Origin: Caballeronia udeis
GTDB lineage: Bacteria; Pseudomonadota; Gammaproteobacteria; Burkholderiales; Burkholderiaceae
NCBI RefSeq assembly: GCF_001544555.2
Contig: NZ_FCOK02000092.1
Coordinates: forward strand, 1 to 35,761
Reading direction: 5' to 3'
Length of the DNA: 35,761 bases
Shown here: piece by piece, positions 31,391-35,761 of the stretch
Layout: each line of letters starts with the position of its first letter
Position numbering within the stretch: the stretch's first letter is position 1
The notes under the pieces: generated by a model
Databases searched by the model: none
What the model saw: only the letters and a program-made list of their open reading frames with translations
What the model was told of the DNA's origin: nothing
Made by a program: the position numbers and the translations under genes

Positions 31391-33181
31391 TTAGTCAATC
31401 TTGAATTGTCCGACCGCATTGGCCAGGTCATTCGCTTGACTTTGCAGCGTTGAGGCAGCGGCAGTAGATTCCTCAACAAGAGCGGCGTTTTGCTGCACCA
31501 TCTCATCGAGTTGTGCGACGGCGCGGTTGACTTCCTGAATCCCCCGCGTCTGCTCGTCGGAAGCACCGGATATCTCTGCCATGATGGTCGTCACGCTGTT
31601 GACTGATCCCACGATCTCTTCCATCGTCGCGCCTGCTTGACGGACCTGCGCAGAGCCGGAGGCAACGCTGTCAACGGTTGCTTCGATCAGCACTTTGATC
31701 TCTTTGGCCGCCTGGGCGCTGCGCTGTGCCAGACTGCGCACCTCGCTCGCTACAACAGCGAAACCACGTCCCTGTTCGCCTGCGCGCGCTGCCTCCACTG
31801 CTGCATTCAGTGCGAGGATGTTCGTTTGAAAAGCAATGCCGTCGATGACGCCGATAATGTCGCCAATCTTGCTCGATGCGGTTTCAATCGACGCCATCGT
31901 ACCGATCACGTCGGTGACAACTTCTCCGCCGCGCGCGGCGACGCTTGACGCAGACGATGACTTGCTGTTCGCCTGTTTCGCGGCGCTTGCCGAAAGAGTC
32001 ACGGTGGAAGTGATCTCTTCCATGGACGCGGCCGTTTGCTGAAGGCTTGCCGCTGCCGCCTCCGTGCGACCGGACAAGTCAATGTTGCCCGTGGCGATCT
32101 CGTTGGCGGCGAGCCGCACAGATTCGCTGGTGTCGCGAATTTGTTTCATGACGACCAAGAGTTTATCGACGAATTGGTTGAAGGCACGCGAGATCTGCGC
32201 AACTTCGTCGCGGCCGTCGGCAGGAAGACGCGTCGTCAGGTCGCCAGATCCCGATCCGATCGCTTCCATGGCGTCGCGAACGGTCGCAAGGTGCTTGAGC
32301 GAGACCGTTGTGACCGCGCCCATGACGACGGCTGCGACTATTACGATGAGCACCAGCGCCATGACAGCACTCATGAGTTGCGAGCGCATGCCGGCGGTCG
32401 CTTCTGCTTCGTCGAGTGCGACCACAGCTTGCCAATCGGTTCCAGCAATCGGTGTGGCCTTCATCAGTTTTACTGCACCACCGACTTTAATGCGAACCGG
32501 AGTCCGCGCACCGATCAATGCGCCAAGGGAAAGATCGGGAGCGAGGTCGGTTACCGGCTTGCCGATCAACTTCGCGTCGGAATAGGCAATAATATTGCCG
32601 TTACCATCGAGCAGCATGCCAAAGCTTGCCGGTGTGGGATGGATCAAGTTGACGTTCGCACTTACAGTTTCCAGGCTGACATTGCCGCCGACGACCCCCT
32701 TAACACCTTCAACCTCGGCGGTAGGCGCTGCAAATGAGACCACTAGCTTACCGGTTGCCACGTCAACGAAGGGTTTGGTCACGAGGGGATTGCCGTTGGC
32801 AATAACTTCCTTGTACCAAGGGCGCGTAGTTGGATCATAGTCAGCGGGAATACCTTCGGGTGCCGAAAATTTCGCTGTCTTATCAGATCGCCCAACGTAC
32901 ACGTTGCTGAAATTACCCGCATGCATGATGTCGAGAAGCGATGGAAGCGGATCGGACGAGCTCGCGGATGTCTGCAAAGACTTGATCATCAGGGAACGTG
33001 TGGCGATCCAGTCGTTAATGCCGGCAACGTGGCCTGCAGACACGGCATCGAGATTTGCCGCAATGGCTTCGTCGTTATACGACTTCGCGACAAAATAATT
33101 GAGTGCTGCGTTGGCGAGCAGCGCGACGACGACGATGGTGAGGCAAGCGGCAAGAATGCGTGTGCGAATTGAAGCGAACAT
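31391..33181 (-). CDS. Methyl-accepting chemotaxis protein with dCache sensor domain
   Basis: A 596-residue chemoreceptor. The first membrane segment is at about 8-30, a periplasmic dCache domain spans about 35-265, the second membrane segment is near 270-292, HAMP follows, and then the cytoplasmic signalling coiled coil. Its tip sequence (DGIAFQTNILALNAAVEAARAGEQGRGFAVVASEVRSLA split across the turn) is the CheA/CheW contact. There is no C-terminal CheR-binding pentapeptide; it ends GQFKID. In the sensor, Tyr115, Arg120, Trp122, Tyr123 and Asp140 match the amino-acid-binding dCache motif, but the later Asp expected near 167 is Asn (GVVGGNVSL). It is a solitary receptor gene with a sigma-28-type promoter upstream. 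Confidence 0.93.
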   Translation of the reverse strand: MFASIRTRILAACLTIVVVALLANAALNYFVAKSYNDEAIAANLDAVSAGHVAGINDWIATRSLMIKSLQTSASSSDPLPSLLDIMHAGNFSNVYVGRSDKTAKFSAPEGIPADYDPTTRPWYKEVIANGNPLVTKPFVDVATGKLVVSFAAPTAEVEGVKGVVGGNVSLETVSANVNLIHPTPASFGMLLDGNGNIIAYSDAKLIGKPVTDLAPDLSLGALIGARTPVRIKVGGAVKLMKATPIAGTDWQAVVALDEAEATAGMRSQLMSAVMALVLIVIVAAVVMGAVTTVSLKHLATVRDAMEAIGSGSGDLTTRLPADGRDEVAQISRAFNQFVDKLLVVMKQIRDTSESVRLAANEIATGNIDLSGRTEAAAASLQQTAASMEEITSTVTLSASAAKQANSKSSSASSVAARGGEVVTDVIGTMASIETASSKIGDIIGVIDGIAFQTNILALNAAVEAARAGEQGRGFAVVASEVRSLAQRSAQAAKEIKVLIEATVDSVASGSAQVRQAGATMEEIVGSVNSVTTIMAEISGASDEQTRGIQEVNRAVAQLDEMVQQNAALVEESTAAASTLQSQANDLANAVGQFKID

Positions 33182-33222
33182 TGGGCATCTTAGTTAGTGT
33201 TATAGGGAACGGCTCCCTCTTC

Positions 33223-33249
33223 TTAACGGCGAACCCATCGGGAAATTTA
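33223..33249 (-). promoter_or_regulatory. Sigma-28 (FliA) promoter of the chemoreceptor
   Basis: On the minus strand, TAAA (33249-33246) is followed by exactly 15 bases and then GCCGTTAA (33230-33223). The flagellar sigma factor consensus is TAAA-N15-GCCGATAA, so only one position differs. It lies about 45 bases before the receptor start, the normal arrangement for chemotaxis genes. Confidence 0.75.
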
Positions 33250-34047
33250 GGGTTTCGACACGTTGTCCGGAAAAGAAACGTTCCTTGCGCTCGATGCATA
33301 GATGAGGCGTGACATTCCCGATTTTAATCATGGGACGTAAGGTAAGCCTAAGTATTACTCGTTAGCGTGTTTGCCTCCCAGGCGTTTTCGGCCCTTGGTG
33401 CAACGGCATGAACGACGCGAAAAACTCGCCTCTCTTTTTTTGCTTGATTTGCACAGCTGCGGGCGATGCGCCGGGCAGAGGAGACGACAGTGAACGCAGG
33501 CGGCTCATTGGTTTAAGTCGTCCCGCAGATAGCGATCGGACAAAGATCATTGCACCCACCTCAACTTTGCGCGCATGGTTGCATTCTTCTTGTTCGTTAA
33601 TAGTTCCTCGCTGACGAGGCTTGAACGACCGTTAAGGAGAAATTTGAGTCTCTTACGAGTCGAGAACGGTCCCACGAAGGCAACGAGCGGCGTCAGCTAC
33701 GATACGTAGACCGGTAAATATGGGTGGTCAATTGCGACCTGTCATTGCATTAACAGTAATGGAGACGGCTTGCAAAGTCTCTTTGACGGGAGAGTCACGA
33801 AGTCAACAAGTCATCGACAACGCGGCGCCCCGCGCTATAGCCGCTCTTGAGCGCATCGTTTTCGCTGGTAAATGACTTGCCTTGTGATTCACCAAAGCGA
33901 AGTGGGGAGAAGACGGCGACTGCGGCTCCGATTCTGCTGATTGTCACTATCGCCACACGCTGGGCGGCGCACCGCTCGCGTCCTTCTGACTGCGGTCGCT
34001 CTCAACGGCGACCGCAATGGCGAATCCCTGGTACTGGTAAATGTGGC
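33250..34047. other. Intergenic stretch, no gene recognised
   Basis: Roughly 800 bases without a supportable gene. Short frames on both strands (for example 33408-33614) have no family features or good ribosome-binding sites. I see no RNA gene or repeat array. Confidence 0.4.
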
Positions 34048-34470
34048 TCATGGTGTTACCCGGTCCACGTGCTGCAATGGCTGCCGTACGTTGTCAGGTC
34101 CCAGAACGCCAATGTGCTTGAAGAAAAGCTCCACAATTCCGCGAGTTGGAACACTGGCGGAAAGCGTCGTTATTTTGACGGGAGCGAACCACTTGCACTT
34201 CGCAATCTCGTTGCTGGGCTGTGCGGTTGTATGTTGTGCGACGTCAGCGAAGAGGACGTTGTGCAGCGTGTTGAAGCCGCTAAACTGGAAAAGGTACATT
34301 AGCTCGTTAGCGACGAGCATGGTTTCTTCTTCCAATTCACGCAACGCAGCTTCATGGGGCGCTTCGCCCCGACGAATTCTTCCGCCCGGCAGCGCCCATC
34401 GTGATCTTTCCCTGGCGACGAGCAGAATGCGGTTACCTCGAACACACAGAACGGTGGCCCTGTCCTTCAT
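34048..34470 (-). CDS. NUDIX hydrolase
   Basis: A 140-residue pyrophosphohydrolase, the usual length for a single NUDIX domain. The NUDIX box runs from Gly30 to about 52 (GRIRRGEAPHEAALRELEEET), with the E and REL-EE metal-binding residues in place. The glycine near the end of the box (EEXGU) is replaced by Thr, which many active members tolerate. The strand before it reads RWALPGG, the standard lead-in. Members hydrolyse nucleoside diphosphates linked to another moiety, and the substrate cannot be told here. Upstream of the ATG is GGGGGCGAGG. It stands alone. Confidence 0.85.
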   Translation of the reverse strand: MKDRATVLCVRGNRILLVARERSRWALPGGRIRRGEAPHEAALRELEEETMLVANELMYLFQFSGFNTLHNVLFADVAQHTTAQPSNEIAKCKWFAPVKITTLSASVPTRGIVELFFKHIGVLGPDNVRQPLQHVDRVTP

Positions 34471-34702
34471 CCTCGCCCCCGTCAGTTAGTCGATTGAGCT
34501 TTGCGCAGGCCGACGTTGATACAACGCCGACTGCCGACAAAGGGCTCATTGTAAGTCTTGTCTAAAACGGCGGGCGCGCATTAGAGGAGTGCCATCTGCC
34601 CAAAAATCTGGATGCAGCCAGTTCCGCGTCGCAGGTGATCCTTCCCTTCTTTCACAGCGGAGTAAGCTAAAGTCAGTTCGCTTTTGACGGGGAGAACAGG
34701 GA

Positions 34703-34933
34703 ATGAAAAAGCGTTCGGCACTTGAGATCTGTTTGCCGCTTGCCCTGTTCGTTGCGGCCTGCACCTCGTCGCTTCCAACCCTGCTGATTGCTATCGCCTG
34801 GATGACGATTGGCGTTATATCGCTAGGGCACCGCACACTCGAGAGCTTCTCGACAGATGGAATCCGCCGGGTGTGGCTCCGAGGGTTCCGGGGAGCGTGC
34901 CTGATGTTCTACCACCTTGCCTGGTGGCCCTAG
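34703..34933 (+). CDS. Small membrane protein, unknown function
   Basis: A 76-residue protein with GGGGAGA about 7 bases before its ATG. It has two adjoining hydrophobic segments (about 8-22 and 25-41) and then a basic tail (RRVWLRGFRGACLMFYHLAWWP). FVAACTSS resembles a lipobox, but the continuing hydrophobic run argues for a membrane segment over a lipoprotein. The stop overlaps by a few bases the end of the integrase remnant on the other strand. No known family is recognised. Confidence 0.55.
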   Translation: MKKRSALEICLPLALFVAACTSSLPTLLIAIAWMTIGVISLGHRTLESFSTDGIRRVWLRGFRGACLMFYHLAWWP

Positions 34934-35411
34934 TATCTGCAGACCCCTCTTCGAGACAGCGCTGATCGAATCGGAAGGTGCCTGTTGCGCGCGTAGTGTT
35001 CCTGCTCGCGCACGGTATCACGGGGCATCGCGTCGATCGAGGTTTTGACGGCCTGCCAGAGATCGTCCTCGAGGAATCGCGTCACGCGCGGCTTCGCCTT
35101 TCGCGCACGCTGACGCGACAGGGAGAGTGGATTGCCGGCCAGGTAACCCGCGTTGACCAGCTAGGCGAACAGGGTATTCACAATGACAAACGCCTGTCGC
35201 TGGCTGCTGGGGGAGAGCGGTCCCGCGAACGGCCGCCAGTGCGGATCCGCGCGGGCCACCTTACGGCCGGTCATGACCCAGCGTTGTGCCGGCTGCAGGT
35301 CTGCCAGAAACCGCTGGTAGAGCAGCAGGTCTTCGTGGGTGAGCGAGGAGAGCGGTTTGCGCAGTTCGGTGATCGACCACAGCAGCAAGCGTTCAGACTC
35401 CTTGCGGTAGG
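34930..35411 (-). pseudogene. Tyrosine recombinase (phage-type integrase) remnant
   Basis: On the minus strand the frame reads TYRKESERLLLWSITELRKPL, then LTHEDLLLYQRFLADLQPAQRW and LSPSSQRQAFVIVNTLFA. This is the core-binding (SAM-like) domain of a burkholderial integrase. A TAG at about 35161-35159 replaces what is almost surely a Trp codon (LFA-stop-LVNAGYLAGNPLSLSRQRARK). The homology goes on to VKTSIDAMPRDTVREQEHYAR near 34975 and then ends abruptly, so the whole catalytic domain is missing. At the 5' side the homology stops just before TYRKES at about 35411, exactly where the repeat-bearing transposon end begins. Confidence 0.75.
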
Positions 35412-35422
35412 TGTCCGTAAAC

Positions 35423-35443
35423 CGAAATAATTTTGTCAATTCG
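35423..35443 (+). repeat. 21-base direct repeat, copy 1
   Basis: Pattern CGAAATAA-N4-GTCAATTCG, with N4 = TTTT. Eighteen of 21 bases match copy 2, which lies 90 bases downstream. It begins 11 bases inside the TGT end. Confidence 0.6.
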
Positions 35444-35449
35444 AAAACC

Positions 35450-35707
35450 ATGCCAGTCCTGACTGATCCGGACTGCACGGATTCTGATCGACATTTATAT
35501 TTGCAGTCCGAACGAAATAAAGTCGTCAATTCGCATTTTGCCACCCCAGCAATCGAGGAGTTCTACGAACTGGTCGCGCGATGTCTGCGCTACCGGGTCA
35601 TGGGTGCGCTCATCTACGGGCCGTCGCGCATTGGCAAGACTCGGGCGATCGAATACGTGCGGCTGCTTATTGCACGCAACTATCCTAGTACAACATCCCG
35701 TAAATAG
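35450..35707 (+). CDS. TniB-like AAA ATPase, truncated
   Basis: An 85-residue frame from the ATG at 35450 (the open frame reaches back to 35411). FATPAIEEFYELVARCLRYRV leads to the Walker A motif GPSRIGKTRAI at about residues 62-72 and then EYVRLLIARNYP. This is the start of a TniB/TnsC-type transposition ATPase, which selects target DNA and activates a DDE transposase. After RNYP the frame becomes STTSRK and stops, and the DNA becomes AT-rich, so Walker B and the rest are missing within this frame. There is no good ribosome-binding site before the ATG. It is a decayed gene or a frameshifted one. Confidence 0.5.
   Translation: MPVLTDPDCTDSDRHLYLQSERNKVVNSHFATPAIEEFYELVARCLRYRVMGALIYGPSRIGKTRAIEYVRLLIARNYPSTTSRK
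35513..35533 (+). repeat. 21-base direct repeat, copy 2
   Basis: Pattern CGAAATAA-N4-GTCAATTCG, with N4 = AGTC, in the same orientation as copy 1. It falls inside the apparent reading frame of the ATPase, which suggests that the true start may be later or that the transposon end overlaps the gene. Confidence 0.6.
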
Positions 35708-35761
35708 GTTTAATAATTATCTGGCTGCAAATAAGGCTCCAGGAGCGTAACGACGAGTTGA

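Larger units (their letters stand above)
35412..35533 (+). mobile_element. Putative end of a TniB/Tn7-like transposon
   Basis: The sequence starts with TGT at 35412, the terminal trinucleotide of Tn7/Tn5053-type elements, directly where the integrase homology ends. It contains two copies of a 21-base motif (listed separately) such as TnsB/TniA-type transposases bind, and leads into a TniB-like ATPase gene. Only this end is in the window. Confidence 0.45.

Noticed and set aside
33847..34302. 151-codon plus-strand frame overlapping the NUDIX gene
   Set aside because: It is antisense to a gene with an intact NUDIX box and has no recognisable features.
35161..35544. Calling the minus-strand 127-codon frame an intact small protein
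   Set aside because: Homology to the integrase continues in the same frame past the TAG, and its first 40 or so codons are antisense to the transposon-end repeats.
1..35761. CRISPR arrays, tRNA or rRNA genes, classical riboswitches
   Set aside because: No regularly spaced repeats, cloverleaf-like sequence with a conserved T-loop, or known aptamer core was seen on either strand by eye.

Overview
The window looks like a chromosomal accessory region of a Burkholderiaceae bacterium, most like Paraburkholderia or Caballeronia. The grounds are high GC by eye, a Burkholderia-type trimeric porin, runs of ACS-type MFS carriers, FadR-type GntR regulators, and the style of the group II intron and integrase remnants at the two ends. 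No rRNA, tRNA or CRISPR array was seen. The genus is an inference, because no search was possible.

Layout. (1) 1-599: 5' ribozyme part of a group II intron on the minus strand, running off the left edge. (2) 660-8803: a catabolic cluster with a divergent MFS carrier, a phytanoyl-CoA-type Fe(II)/2-oxoglutarate dioxygenase, an aldehyde dehydrogenase, a LysR regulator, a D-2-hydroxyacid dehydrogenase, a class III CoA transferase and a CitE/malyl-CoA-type lyase. (3) 9471-20198: a second cluster with a GntR/FadR regulator, an L-2-hydroxyglutarate-oxidase-like flavoprotein, a porin, an RraA/HMG-aldolase-like protein, a second D-2-hydroxyacid dehydrogenase, two MFS carriers, an Ldh2-type malate/lactate dehydrogenase and a ThDP-dependent enzyme. 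(4) 20199-21556: eroded DNA with one small ORF. (5) 21557-26093: a smaller, partly broken relative of cluster 3, with a paralogous GntR, an MFS carrier, an FMN alpha-hydroxyacid oxidase and an RraA pseudogene. (6) 26350-29716: a GntR regulator divergent from an enolase-superfamily sugar-acid dehydratase and its MFS carrier. (7) 29717-31390: decayed DNA holding a hydroxyacid dehydrogenase pseudogene split by a foreign segment. (8) 31391-34933: a dCache chemoreceptor with a sigma-28-type promoter, a NUDIX hydrolase and a small membrane protein. (9) 34930-35761: an integrase remnant apparently cut by the end of a TniB/Tn7-like transposon.

How the genes fit together. Nearly every enzyme makes, oxidises, reduces, activates or cleaves a 2-hydroxy- or 2-oxo-acid, and four clusters carry their own acid permease. 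I infer an island for uptake and breakdown of (branched) hydroxy-dicarboxylic or sugar acids. In cluster 2 the likely order is hydroxylation, aldehyde oxidation, CoA activation and retro-aldol/Claisen cleavage. In cluster 3 hydroxyacids are oxidised to oxoacids, which are then cleaved by the RraA-like aldolase or decarboxylated by the ThDP enzyme. Clusters 3 and 5 appear to be co-regulated: a TAGTCTGACAA/TTGTCCGACAA operator occurs before gntR-1, before the LhgO-like gene and before the cluster 5 MFS gene, with a weaker copy before gntR-2.

The least ordinary items are this shared operator network, the repeat-bearing transposon end inside an integrase, the Asp-to-Asn change in the ligand motif of the chemoreceptor, and the PhyH-ALDH-CoA transferase-lyase gene set, for which I can name no characterised pathway.
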